From: a virus
DNA: 27,572 nucleotides
Strand: one strand, 5' to 3'
IMG/VR virus record: IMGVR_UViG_3300018048_000047
Coordinates: 1-27,572 of that record
Each line of letters starts with the position of its first letter. Positions within the stretch are counted from its first letter, which is position 1. This document shows, one piece after another, positions 8,499 through 17,197 of the stretch. The notes below the pieces were generated by a model that worked only from the letters and a program-made list of their open reading frames with translations, ran no database searches and was not told where the DNA came from. Made by a program: the position numbers and the translations under genes.

Positions 8499-8816
8499 AT
8501 GGAAATATTGTACGAAGAAGAAGGTTTATATTATATTGGTTTAAGTTGGGAAGATACTTTAAAAGGATGGGTAATACACATTCAAATAACAGAAGAACTT
8601 CCTAAAGTATGGTCTGTATCAAAAGCTAAAGAGTTTTTTAAATTAAGAGACAGACTAAGAGAGATACTACGATCTAGAGGTATCTATGAAATTTATGGAT
8701 TATCAGATACACCTAAAGAAGTAAAATATAATATGCTTCTTGGAGCAGAAGATACAGGAATTATAGTAGAAACAGAAGAAGGTAAAAATAAATATTTAGT
8801 AAAAGGAGTAATATAA
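8499..8816 (+). CDS. Hypothetical 105-aa protein in the gp13 position
   Basis: The ATG directly follows the tail tube B stop (TAA ATG). The protein starts MEILYEEEGLYYIGLSWEDT and contains a charged helix FKLRDRLREILRSRGIYEIY. Its place between the tail tube B-like gene and the internal virion genes is the place of T7 gene 13, a small protein needed for core assembly. I see no firm sequence motif for that or for the acetyltransferase-like fold sometimes annotated there, so the link is positional only. Confidence 0.65.
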   Translation: MEILYEEEGLYYIGLSWEDTLKGWVIHIQITEELPKVWSVSKAKEFFKLRDRLREILRSRGIYEIYGLSDTPKEVKYNMLLGAEDTGIIVETEEGKNKYLVKGVI

Positions 8817-9434
8817 ATGGGTGGAGCAGTAAGTGCCGTATCAAAAGTAGCAGGTGTCTTTGGTAAGATTAATCCTTACTTACAAGTAGCCAGTTTAGCT
8901 TTCCAAGGTTATAGTGCTATTCAAGGTCGTAAATCAAAGAAAGAAGCAGCTAAGGCAGAAGAAAGAAGAGCTGCTGAGCTTCGTAAGGCAGAAGAAGCCA
9001 AAGCAAGAGAAGCTAGGGTACGAGCTCGAAGAGAGATGCTTGCTCAAGAGCGACAGAGGCGAATACAAACAGGACGTATGACGGCTGCTACAGGTGGAGT
9101 AGGACTAGGTACAGGAGGTACATCTTCCTTTACAGGAGCTATAGGATCTATTGGTACTCAAGCAGCAACTAACATAGGTAATATTAGTGTAGCTCAAGGT
9201 ACTGCTGACTACTTATCAGAGCGTAATATAGCTGCAGGTGGGTATGCTTCACAGAGCTTACAATCACAAGCAGAGTCAACAGGATGGACACAAACAGCAG
9301 GTTTAGTACAAGGTATGAGTGGTCAGATTACTAATATCTTTGGCTCTCCTTCTATCCAACAAACTGGTCTATCTAATATAAGTAGATACAGTTCTACAGC
9401 AAATGCTCCGTTCTCATCTATGCTTGGAGGCTAA
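8817..9434 (+). CDS. Internal virion protein, gp14-like
   Basis: This 205-residue protein has a hydrophobic N-terminal stretch (residues 1-33, AVSAVSKVAGVFGKINPYLQ). A long Ala/Glu/Arg helix follows at about residues 40-90 (EERRAAELRKAEEAKAREAR), and then a Gly/Ala/Thr-rich region. This layout matches T7 gp14-type internal virion proteins, which form part of the ejected core and insert into the outer membrane of the host. The downstream position next to two very large virion proteins agrees. The start ATG abuts the preceding TAA. Confidence 0.7.
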   Translation: MGGAVSAVSKVAGVFGKINPYLQVASLAFQGYSAIQGRKSKKEAAKAEERRAAELRKAEEAKAREARVRARREMLAQERQRRIQTGRMTAATGGVGLGTGGTSSFTGAIGSIGTQAATNIGNISVAQGTADYLSERNIAAGGYASQSLQSQAESTGWTQTAGLVQGMSGQITNIFGSPSIQQTGLSNISRYSSTANAPFSSMLGG

Positions 9435-12400
9435 ATGAAATTTGATAAAGACTTTGTAATACCTAAAGAGCAAAGACCAGAGAATCTACCTATGCCTGAA
9501 GAGGAAGCTTCTAAAGAGGCTTTCTATGCAGCAGGTGCCTATGGTGAAGAAAATGTAGTAGATCAATTTGAAGAGATCTACACAGGTCTAGTACAAAAAG
9601 GGTATTCACAAGCCTATTCTAATGCTAAACAAACGTGGGAAGCAGAACAAAATGCTAACACTAAACTTTTAATTCCTGAGATTATTAGTGATCCTACAAT
9701 GAGTAAGCAACAAAAGATAGATATACTTAATCTTTATAACACTGGAGGTCATATCTCTAAAGACATTAAAGATAAGTTTATGGAGCGTACTGCTATTCTT
9801 GACTACTCTGACACTGTTGAAGAACAAAGAGCTCAAGATGAAGTGATTGAAGTTATACCTGAAGAAGTACAAAGATCAGTAAGACTTAAAGAAGAAGACG
9901 ATTCTAGTTCTTTCCTAGAAAAAGTAGGAGGTGAAATAGCCTCTGTAATTCAATTAGGTTTATCTATTGTTCCTGAGTTTATTAAATATGCTAATGTTGC
10001 AGGCTATGCTACAGCACAAAAGATTAAAGAAGGTAAAGTAGATTGGGCTAAAGCTGCTGAAATTAAAGAACAAACCTTTACTGAAGATGGTCTTATTACT
10101 CCCTTACTAGATTGGAAAGTAGATGCTATAGCTGAATACATGGGTATTGAGGATGAATACCAAGACTCTATTGTTAATAAGGGTCTATCTAAATTAGGTG
10201 AAGGTATTGAATGGTTAGCTGATAAAGCTGTAGAGAACAATTTCTTAGGTGCTAAGTCAAAAGAAGAAGCTATGTTCTATTTAGAAAGTATAGGATGGGC
10301 TTTGCCTGCTGCCTATCAAGGAGCTAAAGCTGTTTACAGAAGAGCAGGTAAAGATCTTTCTTTCAAGGCTGACTCTCAAATAGATAACACAATTACATCT
10401 AATCCTAAATTAGCAAGTGACCTAGAGGGAGGTGCCCTAAAAGAGGGAGATGGAGGTAAGACAGCTAAAGCTTTAGGTACAGATGAAGCTACTATCATTC
10501 AAGAAAGTATTCTTCCTGATAACTATAATACTATTAAATCTAAACTTATACCTGATATTTATGACAAGATTAAAGAGTCTAATTATACCCCTGCTCAACA
10601 ACAGGTATTATTAAATAGTATCTTTGATACATCAATCGTAAATATAAATCAAAGATTAAAAGACTATGGTATTAGACGTAACATAGCAGATCAAACAAAC
10701 AATGTTTTCTATAATCAAGCAAACTCTAGAGTAACCATGAATGAAAATGTTCTTTCAGGTACTATGAGATTTACTCAAGATGCTAATTATGCTTACCAAA
10801 ACAAGGCAACAGTTAGCCAAGCTTACAAGAACTTAAAAGAATTAGTAGATCAGTTACCTGAATCAGAAAGAGGTAACTTAAGTATTGTTAATGTTAAAAC
10901 ACAAAGACAGTTTAATTCATTAGAACAATTTGCTAAAGACTCTCAACCTAGAGGTCGTAATCAATATATGCTTGAGTGGGAGTTCAAAAAGAACTATGAC
11001 TTACTTTCTGATAGCATGTACAGTATAGATTCAGTTAAGCAAACATTCTTTGGTAAAGGTGAGAAGCTAGGTACGTTCTTAGCACACACTCCTATTTTAG
11101 GTGAAAACTTATTTGGTACAGGTGTACTACCTTTGTGGGTAGAACAAGCTAAAGCCCTTGCTCAAGGCAAAGCAGGTTATATAAAAACAACAGCTACTAA
11201 AGAAACCAATAGATTAATTGCTCAGAACAGAGACTTAGCTCCTCAAGTACAGGGTGTCATTAAAGAGATGGAAGCTAAGGCTACAGACGTATTTACTCGT
11301 AGTGAACTAAGGGATATGTACCCAGAGTTATCAGCAGCTAAACTTGATAACTTACATGAGATACAACAATCATGGAGAGCTTCTAATGATTTCTTATATG
11401 AACTTACTAATCAAGGTGAGAAAGTACGTTTAAACGAGGCAGGATATACTAGAGCTGCCTATATAAATAATGAGTATGCAGGTGTTGTCTTTAAAGAATT
11501 AGATAAAGTAAGTACAGCTCCTAAACGTGTGTATGATATTGAGTCTAAGAAAATTGTTGACTATGATCCTGACTTATCTAAAGGTAAAGTTGTAGATGCT
11601 AAGACTGGAAGTCGTTTAGTTCAACTAGAAAAACCTGCTTATATAGATGGAGAATATTCTCGCTATGCTGTAGCAGGTGGTAAAACTATACTAGGTGATC
11701 TACCTAAACGAGTAGTTCCTAAGCTACCTGGTCACTCATACAGACAAATGAAAGGTCATTTCTTTGTAGATGTAAGACCTAGAACTATTAATGTAGATGG
11801 TAAAACTATTAGAAGAACGGGCGAAGGCTTAACAGATATAGCTCCTTTCACTCGTTACACCTCTACTAAAGGTGTTGCTAAATCTAGACATGAAGCTGAT
11901 CTTTTAAGAAAAGAACTAGAAGCTGAATATAAAGATCATGATGTTATTATTCGTGAAGCTAGAGAAGATAGACTAGCAGACTTTACAGATGAATATAAAC
12001 TTAATGCAGATCAATATAGAAATGCTCTTTCTCGTAATGAAAAGATTAGATCATTAACAGGTGAGCCTGAATTGGTAGATCCTCTTACAGCTCTTAATAA
12101 TGCTGCTAGAGATATTTCTAGAAACGCTGCTTATGGTCAATGGAACAAAGCTTTTGAAGCTAAATTTGTACAAGACTTTAAAGAGTTTTTACCTAATGGT
12201 GACTTTCCTACTAGCGTTAAACAAATAAGTAAAGAAGGTCTAGTGATGAACGCAGAAAGAACAGCTAAGTTTAGAGCTGCTCGTGATGCCTATACAAGAC
12301 ATACACACTTTAGATCTCATGCTAATCCTTTAGACAAACCAATACAAGCTACTATGCACGCTCTAGCTGATATAATGGAAAAGATTCCTTCTAATGTAGC

Positions 12401-14147
12401 AAGAGAATCAGTAGCTCCTTTAATTAGAGATGCAGGTAACTTAGGTTCATACCCTGTAACAGGTTTTCCTAAGAAGTTAGGTTCATTACTATTTATATCA
12501 TTACAGATGCCTGTAAGACACTTAGTTATTCAGCCTATGCTTGTATTAGAACAAGCTTTAATATTTCCTAAAACATTTAAGAAAACAGCTAAGATGGCTC
12601 CTGTTATGACTATGGAGTTATTATCAGATCATCCAGTTCTTAAAGGATATGGGGATAAACTTAAAAACTTCATGACTAAAGAAGAAAGAGTTGAGTTTAA
12701 TAGAATTAAAAAAGCTTTAGAAGAGACAGGTGTTCTTGAATCTATTGATCAGAACTTAATTGTACAAGAATTGTTTGAAGGTCCTACTCCTAGAATACAA
12801 CAAACAATGATGGACAAAGTAATGAAACCTGGACGAGCTATTACTAAAGCTCTTAATACTTCAGGCTTTGCTGCAGGTGAATTAATGAACAGAGTAGGTT
12901 TATTTATTCAAAATGTTGAAAGATGGAAAGCTAAGAATCCAAATAAAAAGTGGGATACTAAAGCTAACATAGACAATTTAGCATTTGAATCATGGAAACA
13001 ATCAGGTGCTATGACAAGTGCAGGTGCTCTTGCTTTTCAAAGATACCCTTTCTTATCATTCTTAACACAGTTCATGTCGATTAATCAGAAGTTATCAATG
13101 AACTTATTACAAGATACAGCGACTAACTTAACAAGAAAAGATAGAGCTAAACTAGCTGCTTCAAGAATGGTCATTCATGGTGTTGAATATGGAGCTCCCC
13201 TAGGTATAGGTAAAATGCTTGTAGATCAATTTATGAAAGATGAAGATCCTGAGAATATAGAAATGTTAAGAACAGGAGCTTTAGATCTTCTTACAAATGC
13301 TATGATGGAAGCTGCTACTGGAGAAGAAACTGGAATAACTATCAGTAAAGACTCTTCAACACAAGCTACTAACTTTATACTTGATTATATCGAACAAGGT
13401 GTTCAAGTATGGAATCATATATCAGGCAGGGGTGCCCAAGGTCGTATTAATATACCTGCTCTTACTGCAACAGATCGAGTAAGTAGAACTCTTGAAAGTG
13501 TTTACAATGTATTTAAACGTAGAGATGCAGTAGACATGACTAATCCTGAAATAGCTGCAACCCTATTATCTGAGATAGCTAAAGTGTCTTCAGGAGGTAA
13601 TAACTTTATTAAGGGCTTAACAGCTCTATCACATAGAGACATCTTTACTAAGGGTGGACAAGGTTTAGGTTTAGATATTACAACTGGAGAGGCTCTCTTA
13701 CAAATGGCAGGGTTTAGAACCCAACGTGAACTAGACTTATGGGAACAAAGATTCTTACAAATGGATCGTAATGCTAAGATTAAGAGTGCTGTTGATGGAT
13801 TTGACAGTGAAATTATGAGTATCCTAAGTATCTCTGATTCTCCTGAACATAATATAAATAATTTATTAGGTATCATAGGACAACAATTACAAGACTTAGA
13901 AGAGTCTGGTCTATATACTAAAGCAGAAATGGGCAGTATTGTTGATTCTGTTTTAGCTAAAGATAGAGCACGAGCAGGAGATGACTTATCTACATCAATG
14001 ATAGGTTACTTCTTAAACAAATACTCTGGTGAATCAATAGAAAATCTAAATGAAATTAAAAATAGATTTAAAACCAGTAAGAATCCTTTTATTCAAGAGA
14101 TGATAAAAGGTATTGATGGTCAACTTGAAACTTTTATTGAGGAATAA
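9435..14147 (+). CDS. Very large internal virion protein (ejection protein)
   Basis: At 1570 residues this is the largest gene in the window, near T7 gp16 in size (about 1318). The N-terminus is acidic, followed by hydrophobic helices near residues 170-190 (ASVIQLGLSIVPEFIKYANV). A further hydrophobic part at about 1015-1045 contains KKLGSLLFISLQMPVRHLVI. The remainder is long helical segments. Such proteins are packaged in the head and ejected to form a channel across the cell envelope. I see no lysozyme or transglycosylase motif in this protein; that domain is in the next gene. The call rests on size, composition and place between the gp14-like gene and the transglycosylase gene. Confidence 0.7.
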   Translation: MKFDKDFVIPKEQRPENLPMPEEEASKEAFYAAGAYGEENVVDQFEEIYTGLVQKGYSQAYSNAKQTWEAEQNANTKLLIPEIISDPTMSKQQKIDILNLYNTGGHISKDIKDKFMERTAILDYSDTVEEQRAQDEVIEVIPEEVQRSVRLKEEDDSSSFLEKVGGEIASVIQLGLSIVPEFIKYANVAGYATAQKIKEGKVDWAKAAEIKEQTFTEDGLITPLLDWKVDAIAEYMGIEDEYQDSIVNKGLSKLGEGIEWLADKAVENNFLGAKSKEEAMFYLESIGWALPAAYQGAKAVYRRAGKDLSFKADSQIDNTITSNPKLASDLEGGALKEGDGGKTAKALGTDEATIIQESILPDNYNTIKSKLIPDIYDKIKESNYTPAQQQVLLNSIFDTSIVNINQRLKDYGIRRNIADQTNNVFYNQANSRVTMNENVLSGTMRFTQDANYAYQNKATVSQAYKNLKELVDQLPESERGNLSIVNVKTQRQFNSLEQFAKDSQPRGRNQYMLEWEFKKNYDLLSDSMYSIDSVKQTFFGKGEKLGTFLAHTPILGENLFGTGVLPLWVEQAKALAQGKAGYIKTTATKETNRLIAQNRDLAPQVQGVIKEMEAKATDVFTRSELRDMYPELSAAKLDNLHEIQQSWRASNDFLYELTNQGEKVRLNEAGYTRAAYINNEYAGVVFKELDKVSTAPKRVYDIESKKIVDYDPDLSKGKVVDAKTGSRLVQLEKPAYIDGEYSRYAVAGGKTILGDLPKRVVPKLPGHSYRQMKGHFFVDVRPRTINVDGKTIRRTGEGLTDIAPFTRYTSTKGVAKSRHEADLLRKELEAEYKDHDVIIREAREDRLADFTDEYKLNADQYRNALSRNEKIRSLTGEPELVDPLTALNNAARDISRNAAYGQWNKAFEAKFVQDFKEFLPNGDFPTSVKQISKEGLVMNAERTAKFRAARDAYTRHTHFRSHANPLDKPIQATMHALADIMEKIPSNVARESVAPLIRDAGNLGSYPVTGFPKKLGSLLFISLQMPVRHLVIQPMLVLEQALIFPKTFKKTAKMAPVMTMELLSDHPVLKGYGDKLKNFMTKEERVEFNRIKKALEETGVLESIDQNLIVQELFEGPTPRIQQTMMDKVMKPGRAITKALNTSGFAAGELMNRVGLFIQNVERWKAKNPNKKWDTKANIDNLAFESWKQSGAMTSAGALAFQRYPFLSFLTQFMSINQKLSMNLLQDTATNLTRKDRAKLAASRMVIHGVEYGAPLGIGKMLVDQFMKDEDPENIEMLRTGALDLLTNAMMEAATGEETGITISKDSSTQATNFILDYIEQGVQVWNHISGRGAQGRINIPALTATDRVSRTLESVYNVFKRRDAVDMTNPEIAATLLSEIAKVSSGGNNFIKGLTALSHRDIFTKGGQGLGLDITTGEALLQMAGFRTQRELDLWEQRFLQMDRNAKIKSAVDGFDSEIMSILSISDSPEHNINNLLGIIGQQLQDLEESGLYTKAEMGSIVDSVLAKDRARAGDDLSTSMIGYFLNKYSGESIENLNEIKNRFKTSKNPFIQEMIKGIDGQLETFIEE

Positions 14148-14149
14148 TA

Positions 14150-16378
14150 ATGGCAACACCTAAATTTGAAACTACCCAAGTATCAGGAACAGGCTATCAA
14201 GGCTATGTTCAACAGCCTATAGCAGATAAGTCAGGAGCTCTTGAAGCTCAGGCTGATGCTCAAGCTCTAGTTATGGGAGGTACTACTCTTAAAAATGCTT
14301 ACAATCTATTTGATGATTATAATAAATCTAGTGTACTTCAAGGCATAGCAGGACAGGTAGAAGACCTCTATAAAGAACAACAAGACAGAAGCTTAGCAGG
14401 TCAGCAGGCTTTAGCTCAGGATGTACTTGTTAGTCAAGACAATCTAGATCAAAGTTTAAAGGGTGCAGGTTATGCAGGAGACTATCCTCTAAGTTTAAAT
14501 ACAGAACTTGATCAACAATCTAGAAAAGTAATAGAAGGTATTGCTACTAAAACAGAAAGACTAACTAATGCTCGTATCCAAGGTGGTATGGATGAGATAG
14601 AACTTGAAAGACGTTTAAACGCTCTTACAAGAGAAGAGTTAGCTCGTAATCCTGCTTATGCTAATGAGATTATTACTCATGTTTCAAAAGTATCTAATCT
14701 TTATGGTCTTACACAAGAAGTTAAATATGATCAAGCTCTAGTAGATGCTATGCAAAAAGATGCACAGGCTAACATGAAAGAAATAAGAACAGAGCTTAAA
14801 GAAAGAGATATTCCTACTCCTACTAAACCTAATGGTGACATTGATTATGACCGAGCTAAGATTTTAATAACTGAAGAAAGAGAAGCAAAGTTAGAAACTG
14901 ATACTCTTAAACGTATGAGAGATGAAGAAGGTGCTATCTTTACAGGTCAAGTCAATCAACTTATTAAGTCAGGTGCTCATACTAGAGCTAAGAATCAAGC
15001 AGTTAGAGTATTTAGATCAGAGTTGGTAAGTCAATTAAAGAATAATACATCTACTGATCCTCAAGTTATTGCAAGAACTTTAATGCAAAATGCTAAACTA
15101 GACTTTCAAGATCTCGTATCTGATCTAGGTCTACCTTTAAATAATGTTGATATTAAAGGTATGGTTGACTCTTATCAGACTGAAGTAGAGTTTGTAGCAA
15201 ATACTTTAGTAGATATGGAAACAGGTCAATATAAAAAAGAAAATACTGAAAATGTTAAATCTATTTTAGAAAACGAACAAACAGCCAAGTTACTAGAAAA
15301 GTATTCAAATGCTAAAGAATTAGAGTGGGTATTTGGTATTGTTAATAAATCAAACTTAAGTGCTTTTCAGTTTCCTGAAGTAAGAGCTATACTTGAAAAT
15401 GGTCTTCTTAAATATGCTCAAGGTAATAAAAATAAGTCTAGCTTCTTACCTAATGAAGCAGGAGAACCTGTTGCTAAACAGCATTTAGATACTGTTACTG
15501 AAGCTGCTGTAAAAACAAAGGATCAGTATACTATTGATAGAATGAAAGATGGTATTAATAGTCACTTAGAAATATTAGAAGGTAATGACTTAACCCCTGA
15601 AGAAGCCTTCTCAGTTACTTCAAACTTTATTAAAGGCTTAGCTACTCCTGAATCAAAAGCAGCTATGCAGTTTATTAAAGAGCCTGATACAATAGGAGCT
15701 ATGCTTCAACAGGTTGACAATTATAAAGAAGTATTGAATAATAACCTAGAGATGTATTTTAGGGATAATCCTAATATCGAAATTAATCCTCAGTTCTTAG
15801 GAAATGGTGCCTTAGTTATGGGTAATGCTCCTAGAGAATTGAATGGAAGAATTATAGGGAGAATCAATGAAGCTTTTGATGCTTATGTTAATATTACTGG
15901 GAAGTCACCCAAAGAAGCACAGGAGGAGTTCTATTCAAGTTTTACATCACTGAACAGAGCTCCGACAGAAACCCCAACAGAAACTCCTAATGCTCCTGTT
16001 AAAAAGACTTCAGCAGCAGAAGTATTACCTACACTTGCTCAAGTAGAATCAGGTAACAGACACCTTGATGAGTCAGGTAATTTAATTAAATCTTCTAAAG
16101 GAGCTGTAGGTAAATACCAGATCATGCCAGATACAGCTAGAGATCCTGGTTTTGGAGTAAAACCTTTACAGAATGATTCTGAAAAAGAACATAAACGTTT
16201 TGCTCAAGACTATTTAAATGCTTTAGTTAAAGAGTTTGGAGACCTTGACAAAGCCTTAGCTGCTTATAATGCAGGTCCTACTACTGTTAAGAAAGCTATT
16301 GAAGAAGATAGTAATAATTGGTTAGTAAGATTACCTGCAGAAACTCAAGATTATGTAGCTAAGATTCTTAATGCTTAA
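14150..16378 (+). CDS. Internal virion protein with C-terminal lytic transglycosylase domain
   Basis: Of 742 residues, residues 1 to about 615 are largely helical and resemble an internal core protein. A short PTETPTETPN hinge follows. Then comes an SLT-type lytic transglycosylase domain, about residues 628-742. The catalytic Glu lies in QVESGNRH at E633, GKYQIMPDTA follows at about 659, and AAYNAGP at about 703. This domain cleaves the peptidoglycan glycan strand, letting the ejection channel pass the cell wall. In T7 the equivalent domain is at the N-terminus of gp16; here it ends a separate, gp15-sized protein. It is the last plus-strand gene before the convergent junction. Confidence 0.85.
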   Translation: MATPKFETTQVSGTGYQGYVQQPIADKSGALEAQADAQALVMGGTTLKNAYNLFDDYNKSSVLQGIAGQVEDLYKEQQDRSLAGQQALAQDVLVSQDNLDQSLKGAGYAGDYPLSLNTELDQQSRKVIEGIATKTERLTNARIQGGMDEIELERRLNALTREELARNPAYANEIITHVSKVSNLYGLTQEVKYDQALVDAMQKDAQANMKEIRTELKERDIPTPTKPNGDIDYDRAKILITEEREAKLETDTLKRMRDEEGAIFTGQVNQLIKSGAHTRAKNQAVRVFRSELVSQLKNNTSTDPQVIARTLMQNAKLDFQDLVSDLGLPLNNVDIKGMVDSYQTEVEFVANTLVDMETGQYKKENTENVKSILENEQTAKLLEKYSNAKELEWVFGIVNKSNLSAFQFPEVRAILENGLLKYAQGNKNKSSFLPNEAGEPVAKQHLDTVTEAAVKTKDQYTIDRMKDGINSHLEILEGNDLTPEEAFSVTSNFIKGLATPESKAAMQFIKEPDTIGAMLQQVDNYKEVLNNNLEMYFRDNPNIEINPQFLGNGALVMGNAPRELNGRIIGRINEAFDAYVNITGKSPKEAQEEFYSSFTSLNRAPTETPTETPNAPVKKTSAAEVLPTLAQVESGNRHLDESGNLIKSSKGAVGKYQIMPDTARDPGFGVKPLQNDSEKEHKRFAQDYLNALVKEFGDLDKALAAYNAGPTTVKKAIEEDSNNWLVRLPAETQDYVAKILNA

Positions 16379-16380
16379 GT

Positions 16381-16402
16381 GGGGGTCGTTTAAACTACCT
16401 CC
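16381..16402. terminator. Hairpin at the convergent junction of virion and replication operons
   Basis: GGGGGT (16381-16386) pairs with ACCTCC (16397-16402), with one G-U wobble in the plus-strand RNA. The loop holds the octamer GTTTAAAC (16388-16395). It lies three bases after the transglycosylase stop and three bases before the end of the opposing gene. A bidirectional terminator is the natural reading, although the following T-run (AATCTTT) is weak. Confidence 0.55.
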
Positions 16403-16404
16403 AA

Positions 16405-16620
16405 TTAATCTTTGGAACATTCCTCATCAGGATAGATTGGTTGAAAGTTGGCAGGTAGGTTTATATACTCTTGATAAAGACAAGCAGTCCTAAAGTCTTT
16501 AGGCTCTACTGTTTTAATTAAACATTTATTAACGTAGTTTGTAGCATGGGCACATGATTCAAAGTTACCCTCGTACATAGGTGTGTTGTTGATATATACA
16601 ACTAAAACATATTCAAACAT
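16405..16620 (-). CDS. Hypothetical 71-aa protein, last gene of the replication operon
   Basis: The protein starts MFEYVLVVYINNTPMYEGNF and contains Cys residues at SCAHATNYVNKC; the C-terminus is acidic (PDEECSKD). A strong ribosome binding site (AGGAG) is six bases upstream of the ATG. It is separated from the SLOG-like gene by a hairpin at 16643-16673. I do not recognise the family. Confidence 0.7.
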   Translation of the reverse strand: MFEYVLVVYINNTPMYEGNFESCAHATNYVNKCLIKTVEPKDFRTACLYQEYINLPANFQPIYPDEECSKD

Positions 16621-16642
16621 GAAAGACTCCTGTAAAAGTATA

Positions 16643-16673
16643 GGTAGTAGAGGAGAGGCGAACCCCTACTACC
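16643..16673 (-). terminator. Intergenic hairpin, possible terminator or mRNA stabiliser
   Basis: GGTAGTAG (16643-16650) is perfectly complementary to CTACTACC (16666-16673). On the minus strand the inner part can fold as AGGGG-TTCG-CCTCT. The 3' side continues TATACTTTT, a weak U-tract. It sits in the only sizeable gap of this operon, just before the ribosome binding site of the last gene, so it could be a leaky terminator or a processing signal. Confidence 0.5.
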
Positions 16674-16685
16674 ATACACGTCTCC

Positions 16686-17060
16686 CTAGTCAGGGACTTT
16701 AACTACCATCACTGGTAGATTTCTTTTCTGGGCATACTTAATACCATACTCTGTACCTTTACTACGAGTATCCCAGATAGCTAGAACTTTATCTGCGTTA
16801 TCTATCATCTGTTTAGTTCTAACAAAGAAATACTTACTATCAAATTCTGCTGTAGGATCTATTAGATGGTAAGGTATAAACTCTACAATATCTATTCCTC
16901 GAGCCTCAGCATACTTCTTTGATAATGGGTCGACACCCTTGGCACTCCCTAGGAGGAAGGTGAGAGTGCCCGTGCCGTGCTCTTTAATAAAGCGATCTAT
17001 GATAGGGAAGATCTTTTCTGCTTTATCTAGAGAGCGAGAACCAATTATACATACTTTCAT
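16686..17060 (-). CDS. SLOG-superfamily (YspA / DUF2493-like) Rossmann-type protein
   Basis: In this 124-residue protein the N-terminus MKVCIIGSRSL, then LLGSAKGVDPLSKKYAEARG and the C-terminal ADKVLAIWDTRSKGTEYGIK form the three signature segments of SLOG nucleotide-binding proteins. That superfamily is related to DprA and to lysine decarboxylase-like (LOG) proteins. Known members bind or process nucleotides or ADP-ribose-like ligands. The exact ligand here is unknown. The start overlaps the stop of the 45-aa gene upstream (TAATG), and the ribonucleotide reductase lies one gene further up. A role in nucleotide metabolism or signalling is inferred from context. Confidence 0.75.
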   Translation of the reverse strand: MKVCIIGSRSLDKAEKIFPIIDRFIKEHGTGTLTFLLGSAKGVDPLSKKYAEARGIDIVEFIPYHLIDPTAEFDSKYFFVRTKQMIDNADKVLAIWDTRSKGTEYGIKYAQKRNLPVMVVKVPD

Positions 17061-17197
17061 TATTTATACCACGCTAATTGTATTCTGATTATTAATAAAT
17101 CAACTAAACAATATCCTATTTCAGTGCCATTTACTTCAGCCTCTGTAAATTCAATGCCTAATTGAACCCCACATATAGGTTGTATAGTAGCAATCAT
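17060..17197 (-). CDS. 45-aa small protein coupled between ribonucleotide reductase and SLOG gene
   Basis: The reading frame starts at the ATG that overlaps the reductase stop (TAATG at 17195-17199). It ends with a stop that overlaps the next ATG in the same way. The peptide contains IEFTEAEVNGTEIGYCLVDL and a hydrophobic C-terminus (LLIIRIQLAWYK). Perfect overlap at both ends, and the lack of any other use for these 138 bases, argue that it is real. The family is unknown. Confidence 0.6.
   Translation of the reverse strand: MIATIQPICGVQLGIEFTEAEVNGTEIGYCLVDLLIIRIQLAWYK

Noticed and set aside
15961-15995. Short tandem repeat (PTETPTETP) as a mobile or regulatory repeat
   Set aside because: It is a coding hinge of two units between the helical part and the transglycosylase domain.
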